Below the pieces are notes generated by a model. It did not search any database. It was not told the origin of the DNA and was given only the letters and a program-made list of their open reading frames with translations. DNA of 64,000 bases, taken from positions 120,707-184,706 of the forward strand of contig JAZQQM010000061.1 in the NCBI GenBank assembly GCA_045629045.1, read 5' to 3'. The stretch comes from JAILLW01 sp045629045 (GTDB lineage Bacteria; Bacillota; Clostridia; Lachnospirales; Lachnospiraceae). Each line of letters starts with the position of its first letter. Within the stretch, counting starts at the first letter, position 1. Positions 35,326-43,637 of the stretch are shown here, piece by piece. Position numbers and translations under genes: made by a program.

Positions 35326-35489
35326 AATTTACCTACCTCTTACTAACAAAATACAATTATAATGCAAAAATGGTTTTTATGCACCAAAAACGTGTTTTAA
35401 TCTAATATAAAATGAATTATAATACTCTTCGGTGGCGTGTATTGGTGAAATGCCGATAAATGTATTGTGTGATTTTAGGAGGGAACAAA

Positions 35490-36686
35490 ATGGCTAATGA
35501 TCGTAGAGTAGGTACTGTTTCAAGGGGTATCAGATGCCCTATTATTCGTCAGGGTGATGATCTTTCGGAAATAGTTACAGACAGTGTGCTTGAAGCAGCT
35601 GCTGTAGAAGGATTTGAATTACGTGACAGAGATGTTATTTCAATAACGGAATCGATTGTAGCCAGAGCACAGGGTAATTACTGCAGTGTGGAAGATATTG
35701 CAAGTGATGTAAGAACTAAGTTAGGCGGCGGAACAGTGGGAGTTATCTTCCCGATACTTTCCCGCAACAGATTTGCCATTTGCCTTAAAGGTATAGCTAT
35801 GGGCTGTAAGAAAATAGTTCTTATGCTTTCGTATCCTTCGGATGAAGTAGGTAATGAGCTTGTAAGTCTTGATAAGATAGATGAAGCAGGAATTAATCCC
35901 TATTCGGATGTGCTTTCCCTTGAAAGATATAGAGAATTGTTCGGATATGTTAAGCATGAATTTACAGGTGTTGATTATGTTGAATATTATTCAGACCTGA
36001 TTCAGGAAGCCGGTTGTGAGGTTGAAGTAGTGTTTGCCAACCAGGCAAAGGCAATTCTTGATTATACGGATACGGTTATTAACTGCGATATTCATACACG
36101 TGCCCGCACCAAGAGAATTCTTAAGGCGGCCGGAGCCAAAAAGGTATTCGGACTTGATGATATTATGAACGCACCCGTAGAAGGAAGCGGCTGTAATGAG
36201 CTATACGGACTTCTTGGTTCGAACAAAGCTACGGAAGATCAGGTTAAGTTATTCCCCAGAGAATGTAAGGACCTGGTGCTTGCAATTCAGGCCAATGTTC
36301 TTAAGGCTACGGGAAAGCATGTTGAAGTAATGGTATATGGTGACGGTGCATTCAAAGATCCTAAAGGAAAGATTTGGGAACTTGCAGATCCTGTTGTATC
36401 CCCTGCGTTTACAGACGGACTTATCGGAACTCCCAACGAACTTAAACTTAAGTATCTGGCAGATAATGATTTTGCCGAATTGTCAGGTGAAGCGCTTAAG
36501 GAAGCTATTTCGAAGAGCATCAAAGAAAAGGATGCAAATCTTGTAGGTAAGATGGCATCGGAAGGAACTACACCAAGACAGCTTACAGACCTTATCGGTT
36601 CACTTTGTGACTTAACATCAGGCTCGGGCGATAAGGGAACACCGGTGGTACTTGTTCAGGGTTATTTCGATAACTATACCAATTAA
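35490..36686 (+). CDS. CofE-like glutamate ligase family protein
   Basis: A 398-residue protein of the coenzyme F420-0:L-glutamate ligase family (GTP-dependent), seen from RDVISITESIVARAQGN near the start and from conserved DGAFKDPKG and PGGD-like regions in the C-terminal half. Many clostridia that do not make F420 carry such a gene, so its glutamyl acceptor is unknown. The ATG at 35490 follows GGAGGG; an upstream in-frame ATG at 35460 has none. The gene stands alone, with a terminator at 36694. No other F420 genes (cofC, cofD) are in the window. Confidence 0.75.
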   Translation: MANDRRVGTVSRGIRCPIIRQGDDLSEIVTDSVLEAAAVEGFELRDRDVISITESIVARAQGNYCSVEDIASDVRTKLGGGTVGVIFPILSRNRFAICLKGIAMGCKKIVLMLSYPSDEVGNELVSLDKIDEAGINPYSDVLSLERYRELFGYVKHEFTGVDYVEYYSDLIQEAGCEVEVVFANQAKAILDYTDTVINCDIHTRARTKRILKAAGAKKVFGLDDIMNAPVEGSGCNELYGLLGSNKATEDQVKLFPRECKDLVLAIQANVLKATGKHVEVMVYGDGAFKDPKGKIWELADPVVSPAFTDGLIGTPNELKLKYLADNDFAELSGEALKEAISKSIKEKDANLVGKMASEGTTPRQLTDLIGSLCDLTSGSGDKGTPVVLVQGYFDNYTN

Positions 36687-36693
36687 TTGATTT

Positions 36694-36722
36694 AAGGGCC
36701 GTCACATTTATGTGATGGCCTT
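36694..36722 (+). terminator. Terminator after the CofE-like gene
   Basis: Stem AAGG-CCGTCACA with TGTGATGGCCTT (one bulged G) followed by an AT-rich TTATATTTTT tail. Confidence 0.8.
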
Positions 36723-36734
36723 ATATTTTTGCTT

Positions 36735-37493
36735 ATGAATGTAAAAAGATATAATTTATTCGATACAATTCGCGGAATAACTATTATCAGCATGATACTG
36801 TATCATGAGTGCTGGGACCTTGTATATTTTGGACTGGGACTTAATTCGAATTTCTTAAGGTCGACAGGAGCTTATGTATGGCAACAGAGTATTTGCTATA
36901 CATTTATTCTTCTGGCAGGATTTAGTTTTTGCTTTGGCAAACATCATCTGAAAAGAGGCCTTCTTTCATTGGGAGGCGGAATAGTCATAACTATAGTGAC
37001 GTGCATAGTTCTTCCTGATGAAAGAGATATTTTCGGAGTGCTGTGGTTAATAGGAAGCAGCATACTGCTTATGACATTGATAGATAAAGTAGTGCCGAAC
37101 AATAAAAATTTTGCAATCTGCGGATTTATAGTAAGTGCTGTTTTATTTTTTGTTTTAAGAAATATCAATTCGGGATATTTTGGATTTGAAGGCATTAATT
37201 TATATGCTTTGCCCAAGGAAATCTACAAAGGCTATGCGATGACATTTTTGGGCTTTCAGGACCCGATGTTTTATTCAAGCGATTATTTTTCGCTCCTTCC
37301 GTGGTTTTTCCTATTTACAACAGGCTATTTTTTGAATAAAATGCTAAAATGTACTCGCTTTTTTGAAAAGCCGATACTTACAAAGGGTATAAAGCCCCTT
37401 AGTTTTATAGGTCGCAATTCGCTGCTTATATATATGGTTCATCAAATAGTGTTGTACGGTGTAACATATTTGGTTTGGTATATTGTAAGATAA
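36735..37493 (+). CDS. DUF1624-like membrane acyltransferase-type protein
   Basis: A 252-residue membrane protein with six or seven helices. The N-terminus (YNLFDTIRGITIISMILYH) is typical of the heparan-alpha-glucosaminide N-acetyltransferase-like/DUF1624 family, and the C-terminus IGRNSLLIYMVHQ is shared with membrane acyltransferases. A likely role is transfer of an acyl group to an envelope glycan. No clear ribosome site is seen before the ATG at 36735, which lies close after the preceding terminator; an in-frame TTG at 36729 is possible. The next gene follows by 30 bases. Confidence 0.72.
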   Translation: MNVKRYNLFDTIRGITIISMILYHECWDLVYFGLGLNSNFLRSTGAYVWQQSICYTFILLAGFSFCFGKHHLKRGLLSLGGGIVITIVTCIVLPDERDIFGVLWLIGSSILLMTLIDKVVPNNKNFAICGFIVSAVLFFVLRNINSGYFGFEGINLYALPKEIYKGYAMTFLGFQDPMFYSSDYFSLLPWFFLFTTGYFLNKMLKCTRFFEKPILTKGIKPLSFIGRNSLLIYMVHQIVLYGVTYLVWYIVR

Positions 37494-37523
37494 ACTGATT
37501 AGTTAGTATGAAAGAGGTTTATA

Positions 37524-38384
37524 ATGGAGTTCTTTTGGGATGCATTACTGGATGCTCTGATTGATGGTGTTAAGCTGCTTCCGTTTTTGTTAATAACATA
37601 TTTGGTAATGGAATATCTGGAGCATAAAGCCAGCACCAAGAGCCAAAAGGTAATTGAAAAGTCGGGTAAATTCGGCCCGCTTATAGGAAGCTTGCTGGGA
37701 ATAGTTCCACAGTGTGGATTTTCGGCTGCAGCTTCGAACTTGTATGCAGGAAGAATTATTACAATGGGAACGCTCATTTCCATATATTTATCCACGTCGG
37801 ATGAGATGTTGCCGATTTTTATTTCCGAACAGGTGCCGGCTTCCATGATACTTAAGATTCTGGGAATTAAAGTAATAATCGGAATGCTTACGGGCTTTGT
37901 TATTGACTTTATATATCGAAGGATTACCCACAACAAAAAGGAAGAACTTAGAATTGAGCATATGTGTGACCATGAGCATTGCCACTGCAAAGAAGGTCAT
38001 TTCGTTAAGTCGGCAATAATTCATACACTTCAGGTATTTGGATTTATTTTGGTTATATCACTTATTCTTAATATTGTGATTGAACTTATAGGAGAGAATA
38101 ATATTTCGGCGTTCCTGGCCAATAAGGCTATATTAAGTGTATTTTTATCGGGAATTGTGGGATTGATTCCCAATTGTGCCGCATCTGTTATCATTACACA
38201 GCTGTTCCTGGAAGGATTTTTGGGATTTGGAGCAATGATAGCCGGACTTTTGGTAGGAGCGGGAGTAGGTTTACTTGTTTTGTTTAGGGTAAATGATGAT
38301 ATTAAAGAAAATTTAAAAATCACATCGGTACTATATATAGTGGGTGTTATCTTTGGAATAGTCATTTCACTACTATATATGTAA
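37524..38384 (+). CDS. Putative metal (manganese or arsenic-type) permease with His-rich loop
   Basis: A 286-residue membrane protein with eight to ten helices. The family is the one annotated as putative manganese transporter, related to ArsP. Two similar halves are seen, each with a P-x-C-x-F/A motif in a membrane helix (IVPQCGFSAA at about 52 and LIPNCAASV at about 215). Between them lies a cytoplasmic loop with HMCDHEHCHCKEGH (about 149-162), a likely metal-binding site. It would export or import divalent metal. Ribosome site AAAGAGG; terminator at 38406. No manganese riboswitch in front. Confidence 0.72.
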   Translation: MEFFWDALLDALIDGVKLLPFLLITYLVMEYLEHKASTKSQKVIEKSGKFGPLIGSLLGIVPQCGFSAAASNLYAGRIITMGTLISIYLSTSDEMLPIFISEQVPASMILKILGIKVIIGMLTGFVIDFIYRRITHNKKEELRIEHMCDHEHCHCKEGHFVKSAIIHTLQVFGFILVISLILNIVIELIGENNISAFLANKAILSVFLSGIVGLIPNCAASVIITQLFLEGFLGFGAMIAGLLVGAGVGLLVLFRVNDDIKENLKITSVLYIVGVIFGIVISLLYM

Positions 38385-38405
38385 ACATAACAATATATTG
38401 ATTTG

Positions 38406-38448
38406 AAAGGTTGATTTTGCTTGTAAAATCAACCTTTTTTGATATAAT
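38406..38448 (+). terminator. Terminator followed by and overlapping a promoter
   Basis: Stem AAAGGTTGATTTT (38406-38418) with its complement at 38425-38437, then TTT. A promoter for the 38503 gene starts inside: TTGTAA at 38421-38426, 16-base spacer and TATAAT at 38443-38448. Confidence 0.75.
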
Positions 38449-38483
38449 AGAGGATAGGAGTGTCTATATTTTCGGGGAGGTTT

Positions 38484-38519
38484 ATGTTAACCAGGGATAC
38501 TTATGAGTGTATTGGGTAA
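38484..38519 (+). CDS. Possible 11-codon leader peptide overlapping the EAL gene start
   Basis: ATG at 38484, three bases after GGGGAGG (38474-38480), with a stop at 38517-38519. It overlaps the start of the main gene by 17 bases in another frame. It may raise or control translation of that gene. The main start has only a weak ribosome site. No second copy or experimental support, so low confidence. Confidence 0.3.
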   Translation: MLTRDTYECIG

Positions 38520-41500
38520 AGATTCAACTATCAAAGTGAATACAGTTACTCCGAATTCGACTATTATCACGAATAATTCAGATGATATCGCAACTAATGT
38601 TGAGTTAAACACAAGTTGGATATACGACATCGCAACTCATACCATGACATATGAGTCATACGGTGAATCCGGAAGTGATGACAGAAGAGTTGTAATTTCT
38701 GATTTTAATCAGAGTATCAAGAACTCGCATCTTGTATTTACAGATGATGAGCCTATTTTTGATGTTTTTTGTGCCGAACTTGATGCGGGCAAAGACAACA
38801 TTTCTATAGAGTATCGTATAGTTTCCAATGAATACAAATCTGTATGGATTAGAGAAGTGGGACACACTGTTGTCGATGATGACAGACAGTGTGCTTTTGT
38901 TGTGGGCAGAAGATTTGATATTACTGCCGAGAAGAGTACCAATGCAACTGCTGATCCTAAAGACCGTGCACAGGATCAACTGACAGGTCTTTATCACAGA
39001 GAAAGAGCTAAAGAACTTATTACCGAAAGCCTGGATAATGATAAAGAAACAAGCGCAGCGATGATACTTATGGATCTTGATGACTTCCATAATATCAATG
39101 ATACATACGGTAAAATGTACGGTGATATTGTTCTTCAGACGATTGCCGGAGTTATATATACCAATTTCATGAACAAAGATATAGTTGCCAGAATAGCAGG
39201 CGATCAGTTCATGGTATTTTGCCGAAATATCGAAGAAGAAAAGGTAAAGCAGCTGATAGCGGATTTACATAGCAGATTAAAGAGTAATGTTCCCATAAGA
39301 GATAACAGAACTATTACGATTAGTATAGGTGCTTCTTATTTCCCTAAGGACGGAAATGAGTTTTTCCAGTTATACAATAAGGCAGATGTTGCTTTGTATA
39401 TGGCTAAGTCCAAGGGTGGTGACTGCTTCGTTGAGTACGATAAGTCCACCATGAACAAAGAGATTGTCGGTACTACCTATCGTAAAATGGGACGTTTTTC
39501 GGAAGAAGAGGTACGCCTCGATAAGGATGCAAATAGGGTAAATAAGAAATTATTTGATTTTGCCTTTGATACACTTTCTAAAGAAAATAATACAACCGAT
39601 GCTATAGTTTCAATACTCAAAGAGGTTTGTCTTCATTACGGTCTGGACAGAAGCGTAATTAATGAATTTGATGAGGACAGACAGGTAATTACGAATATCG
39701 TTAAATGGTGTAAAGAAGATGACGGAGACGATTATACAAAGGATGTAACATATAATCGTTATATGTGGCATGAAATAGAAGAAATAATTTCCGAAGAACA
39801 GGTTATTATTTTTGAAAATGCCCGTTCGGGAAATCTCGATTTCTTTAGGGAGATGCTTCTTCTTAATAAACATGCGGTATCATCTATCTTTTTACCTGTA
39901 TTTACCAATGGTGTTTTGGTTTCGATTGTAGTAGTTGAAGCCTTTGAACATCATGATTTTGCGCCTAACGAAGTGGCAACCCTTAAGAGTCTTGTTAACT
40001 TAATCAGCAGTTACAGATTGGGTCAGGCTGCCAAGCAGGAACTTGAAACAGAAGTAATCATTAATAAAAACGTAATGGAAGCTCAAAGAGTTATTTTCTA
40101 TGTTGTGGATGAAGAGACTCATGAGATTAAATATTTGTCAAAGAGAGCCCGCCAGGCTTTTCCTCATGCTCAGTACGGAAAGAAATGTTTTGAGTCACTT
40201 CTGGGACGCACGGAGCATTGTCCGACGTGCCCTATTCATGAGTGCATGGGAGAAGATAAGGTCCTTGAGACATATGATGAAGTGACTGACAAATGGTATA
40301 CCATGTCGGCTACACGTATGAAGGATTCTGCTAACGACAAAGATATTCTCGTATGTATTACGGACGTTACGGACTTCCTTAAAAGAGTCAAGGCTGAGGA
40401 TACCCTTACGGTTGCGGATTCCTATGATAATTTCGTGGTTACAGCCACGAAAGCTATTAGGAAAAAGGAGAAGTCTTATGCCGTTATTTGTGCCGGCATT
40501 ATGGAGTTCAGTAAGATTAATGATGAGTACGGATATGTAGTCGGTGATGAAATTCTTAGAAGATATGCGGAACTGATGAAGGCCGAGCTTGTGGAGGGAG
40601 AGTTCCTTTGCCGTATAAAAGGTGACGATTTTGCTATTCTTGTCAAGAAAAACGAGAAGATAGAAGAAGGCGGATCATTAGCAGATTATTTCGAAAGAAT
40701 AAAAGCAACTCTTAATGAAGAGTTCAGAGCAAAATATCCGAGCATAGAGATTAATTGCTTTGCCGGAGCATATGAACTTGGTGAAAATGAAGAATATATT
40801 AATCGCTGCATAGATAATGCATTAAAAGCCAGAAATCTGGCACTTGCCAATAAAAATTCAACCGGCGGATATTATGTATATGATCGGGAATTTGAACAAA
40901 AGAGCAGGGAAGAAGAGAATTTACGAAGAGTAATGAAAGCTTCCTTAAAGAATGGTGGATTCAAGGTTTACTTCCAGCCTAAGGTTGATGTTAATGATGG
41001 TTCGGTTATCGGTGCGGAGGCATTGGTACGTCTTCAGGGTGAGGACGGCAAGCTTGTTTCACCGGGATTATTCATTCCTCTTGCAGAGAAGGACGGAATG
41101 GTTCTTGATATTGATAATTACGTATATGAGCATACCTTTGAATATATGTCAAAATGGCGTAAAGAAGGAAAGGAAGTGCCGCTTATTTCGGTTAACGTAT
41201 CAAGACTTCATCTGATAGATGATGCCCTTCCTCTTAGAATGAAGGCACTTGTTGAAAAATATGAATTGTCTCCTTCGGATGTTGAATTGGAGATTACCGA
41301 AAGTGTATTCTTTGAAGATACCGAAAGACTTATTAATATGATTAAGTCACTTAAGGATATCGGTTTTGTAATTTCCATGGATGATTTCGGCTCGGGTTAT
41401 TCTACACTGAATTTCATGAAGGAACTTCCGGTTGACGTTATTAAGATTGACGGCGGATTCTTTATGAGAAATGCCATGGACAATAAGTCAAAGGCCATAA

Positions 41501-41667
41501 TTGCTGCCATCATGCAACTTACGAAGAATCTTGAGTTTGAATCCGTATCGGAGGGTGTTGAGACTCAGGAACAGGTTGATTTCATAAGAGAACAGGGCGG
41601 ACGTTGCGTCCAGGGTTATTTCTTCTACAAACCTATGCCGGCAGAAGAGTTTGCTAACCTTTTATAA
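38503..41667 (+). CDS. PAS-GGDEF-GAF-PAS-GGDEF-EAL protein, c-di-GMP phosphodiesterase
   Basis: A 1054-residue soluble protein. In order: PAS-like (about 30-150), GGDEF (about 160-310) with AGDQF in place of GGDEF, a GAF domain (about 345-510), a PAS with a Cys-rich tail (CPTCPIHEC, about 569-577), a second GGDEF (about 645-790) with KGDDF, and an EAL domain (about 805-1050). The EAL keeps GAEALVR, VNVSRLH, ELEITES, MDDFGSGYS, IKIDGG, SEGVE and CVQGYFF, so it should cleave cyclic di-GMP. Both GGDEF sites are altered and probably only bind nucleotide. The ATG at 38503 has a weak AGGGA ribosome site; a stronger site serves a tiny upstream frame (38484). Terminator at 41682. Confidence 0.85.
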   Translation: MSVLGKDSTIKVNTVTPNSTIITNNSDDIATNVELNTSWIYDIATHTMTYESYGESGSDDRRVVISDFNQSIKNSHLVFTDDEPIFDVFCAELDAGKDNISIEYRIVSNEYKSVWIREVGHTVVDDDRQCAFVVGRRFDITAEKSTNATADPKDRAQDQLTGLYHRERAKELITESLDNDKETSAAMILMDLDDFHNINDTYGKMYGDIVLQTIAGVIYTNFMNKDIVARIAGDQFMVFCRNIEEEKVKQLIADLHSRLKSNVPIRDNRTITISIGASYFPKDGNEFFQLYNKADVALYMAKSKGGDCFVEYDKSTMNKEIVGTTYRKMGRFSEEEVRLDKDANRVNKKLFDFAFDTLSKENNTTDAIVSILKEVCLHYGLDRSVINEFDEDRQVITNIVKWCKEDDGDDYTKDVTYNRYMWHEIEEIISEEQVIIFENARSGNLDFFREMLLLNKHAVSSIFLPVFTNGVLVSIVVVEAFEHHDFAPNEVATLKSLVNLISSYRLGQAAKQELETEVIINKNVMEAQRVIFYVVDEETHEIKYLSKRARQAFPHAQYGKKCFESLLGRTEHCPTCPIHECMGEDKVLETYDEVTDKWYTMSATRMKDSANDKDILVCITDVTDFLKRVKAEDTLTVADSYDNFVVTATKAIRKKEKSYAVICAGIMEFSKINDEYGYVVGDEILRRYAELMKAELVEGEFLCRIKGDDFAILVKKNEKIEEGGSLADYFERIKATLNEEFRAKYPSIEINCFAGAYELGENEEYINRCIDNALKARNLALANKNSTGGYYVYDREFEQKSREEENLRRVMKASLKNGGFKVYFQPKVDVNDGSVIGAEALVRLQGEDGKLVSPGLFIPLAEKDGMVLDIDNYVYEHTFEYMSKWRKEGKEVPLISVNVSRLHLIDDALPLRMKALVEKYELSPSDVELEITESVFFEDTERLINMIKSLKDIGFVISMDDFGSGYSTLNFMKELPVDVIKIDGGFFMRNAMDNKSKAIIAAIMQLTKNLEFESVSEGVETQEQVDFIREQGGRCVQGYFFYKPMPAEEFANLL

Positions 41668-41681
41668 ATTAAAATAATAGG

Positions 41682-41704
41682 GGGAGCATGGTATGCTCCC
41701 TTTT
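41682..41704 (+). terminator. Terminator after the EAL gene
   Basis: Stem GGGAGCAT (41682-41689) with ATGCTCCC (41693-41700), loop GGT, followed by TTTT. Confidence 0.85.
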
Positions 41705-41771
41705 GTTGTACCAAAAATGCAATAAAAAAAGCCCTGAACCTGTGCTTTCACAAATCCAAGACCCTTAAGAA

Positions 41772-41844
41772 TGCACCGCCAGGGGCTCGAACCCTGGACA
41801 CCCTGATTAAGAGTCAGGTGCTCTACCAACTGAGCTAGCGGTGC
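41772..41844 (-). tRNA. tRNA-Lys (anticodon CTT)
   Basis: A 73-base cloverleaf on the minus strand. Acceptor GCACCGC pairs with GCGGTGC. The anticodon stem CCTGA/TCAGG holds loop CTCTTAA, so the anticodon is CTT, reading AAG. D-loop, variable loop and the GGTTCGAGCCC T-arm are normal. CCA is not encoded. Confidence 0.97.
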
Positions 41845-41879
41845 GTATTGATTGGCGTTACTTTTGCAACGCAAGGGTT

Positions 41880-41908
41880 ATTATAGTATAATAATTATTT
41901 GTTTGCAA
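41880..41908 (-). promoter_or_regulatory. Promoter of tRNA-Lys
   Basis: On the minus strand: TTGCAA (41903-41908), a 17-base spacer and TATAAT (41880-41885), about 35 bases before the tRNA start. Confidence 0.75.
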
Positions 41909-41973
41909 GCATAAAATTAAAAAATTTTTAAATTGTATATACTTTGTACGCAATATACAAGATATGGTGTTTT

Positions 41974-42759
41974 ATGATTATTGATACCCATTCGCATTAT
42001 GATGATTCGGCTTTTGACCTTGACAGAGACGATTTATTAAGTAATTTATGTGGGAATAATATAGAATTGGTTATTAATGCTTCGGCAGATCTTAAAGGAT
42101 GCGAAGATACCATTAAGCTTTGTCATAAGTATGATAATGTATACGGAATGATAGGAATACATCCTGACGGGCTTAAGGAACTTGATGATTCTTCAATTCC
42201 GTATTTAAAAGAACTGATAGAAACGAATGCGATTTATAACGGTAATAAGATAGTTGCGGTTGGAGAAATCGGTCTTGACTATCATTATGATGATGTACCG
42301 AAGGAAATGCAGATTGAGTGGTTTCATAAGCAACTTGAATTGGCAAAGGAAGTTAATCTTCCGGTAAATATTCATAGCAGAGAAGCCGCTAAAGATACAT
42401 ACGATATTTTAAAAGAGCATGGTACCGAAAAATTGGGTGGAATAATTCATTGCTACTCCTATTCGGTTGATATGGCGCGGGAGTATCTGAATCTTGGCTA
42501 TTATTTTGGAATCGGAGGAGTTCTTACCTTCAAAAATGCCAGAAAGCTGGTTGAAGTGGTGGAATATCTTCCCCTTGAGGCCATAGTACTTGAAACAGAC
42601 TGTCCGTATCTGTCGCCGGTTCCCTTTAGAGGGGAGCGAAACGATTCCCGTAATCTAAAGCAGGTAGCCGAAAAAATAGCTGAATTAAAGTTGGTTTCTT
42701 ACGATAAGGTGATTGATATTACCGCCGCAAATGCAAAGAAAGTATATTCTATAAAATAA
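41974..42759 (+). CDS. TatD-family metal-dependent DNase
   Basis: A 261-residue TIM-barrel hydrolase. It begins with MIIDTHSHYDD (metal-binding HxH), and has GEIGLDYHYDD (Glu), NIHSREA (His), GGIIHCYSYS (His) and ETDCPYLSP (Asp). All metal ligands are present. Members are 3'-5' DNases or D-aminoacyl hydrolases; the precise role in this organism is unknown. I choose the ATG at 41974 since homologous proteins begin with this motif; the ATG at 41944 adds ten residues without a ribosome site. Two bases separate it from rsmA, a common pairing. Confidence 0.9.
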   Translation: MIIDTHSHYDDSAFDLDRDDLLSNLCGNNIELVINASADLKGCEDTIKLCHKYDNVYGMIGIHPDGLKELDDSSIPYLKELIETNAIYNGNKIVAVGEIGLDYHYDDVPKEMQIEWFHKQLELAKEVNLPVNIHSREAAKDTYDILKEHGTEKLGGIIHCYSYSVDMAREYLNLGYYFGIGGVLTFKNARKLVEVVEYLPLEAIVLETDCPYLSPVPFRGERNDSRNLKQVAEKIAELKLVSYDKVIDITAANAKKVYSIK

Positions 42760-42761
42760 TT

Positions 42762-43637
42762 ATGCCAACATTAGATAATATTACAGGTACTCTACAAGTA
42801 CTTGATAAATACAATTTTAGTTTTCAGAAGAGATTCGGTCAGAATTTCCTTATAGATGCTCATATTTTGGACAAAATAGTGTCAGGGGCGGGAGTAACCG
42901 GAGAAGACACAGTATTGGAAATAGGTCCGGGAATCGGCACGATGACGCAGTATCTGTGTGAAAGGGCCGGAAAAGTTATAGCAGTTGAAATAGATAAGGC
43001 ATTAATACCGATATTGAATGATACACTTTCGACTTATGATAATGTAACAATTATCAATGACGATATTCTCAGGGTGGATATAGCAAAACTTGTTCGGGAA
43101 CAGAACAACGGAAGGCCGATTAAGGTTGTTGCCAATCTTCCCTATTATATTACCACTCCGATAATTATGGGGTTGTTTGAAGCCCATGTTCCGCTTGAAA
43201 GTATTACGATTATGGTTCAAAAAGAAGTGGCGGAAAGAATGCAGGTAGGGCCGGGAACAAAAGATTACGGAGCATTGTCACTTGCGGTTCAGTATTATGC
43301 TAAGCCTGAGATAATTGCATACGTGTCGCCGGAGTGCTTTATTCCGAAGCCGAATGTAGGATCTGCAGTCATTAAACTGCACAGGTATGAAAAGCCGCCT
43401 GTTGATATAGTTAATGAAGATTTTATGTTCAGGGTAATACGTGCAGCCTTTAATCAACGACGTAAGACATTATCAAATGCCATTGTTAATGCTTCCGATA
43501 TAAAGGCAACAAGAGAAATGGTTCAAGAAACATTAAGAGAAATGAATCTTGATGAGAATATTAGGGGAGAAAAATTTTCGTTAGATCAGTTCGCAAAATT
43601 TTCTAATTTATTGTGGGGTATATTAAATGGGACTTAA
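42762..43637 (+). CDS. rsmA: 16S rRNA dimethyladenosine transferase RsmA/KsgA
   Basis: A 291-residue SAM-dependent methyltransferase that dimethylates two adjacent adenosines near the 3' end of 16S rRNA. Visible motifs are FGQNFLID (about 25-32), EIGPGIGTMT (SAM-binding motif I, about 53-62), a VEID acidic loop, NLPYYITTPI (motif IV, catalytic, about 125-134) and the C-terminal FNQRRKTLSNAI. Usual length. The start follows tatD by two bases and the gene overlaps the next gene by 11 bases, so all three are co-transcribed. Confidence 0.95.
   Translation: MPTLDNITGTLQVLDKYNFSFQKRFGQNFLIDAHILDKIVSGAGVTGEDTVLEIGPGIGTMTQYLCERAGKVIAVEIDKALIPILNDTLSTYDNVTIINDDILRVDIAKLVREQNNGRPIKVVANLPYYITTPIIMGLFEAHVPLESITIMVQKEVAERMQVGPGTKDYGALSLAVQYYAKPEIIAYVSPECFIPKPNVGSAVIKLHRYEKPPVDIVNEDFMFRVIRAAFNQRRKTLSNAIVNASDIKATREMVQETLREMNLDENIRGEKFSLDQFAKFSNLLWGILNGT

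Noticed and set aside
35450..35460. GCCGATAA as a sigma-28 -10 box
   Set aside because: No TAAA element at the right distance, and the gene that follows is not a motility gene.
41662..41874. Minus-strand reading frame of 70 codons
   Set aside because: It lies over the tRNA-Lys gene and its flanks and has no ribosome site.
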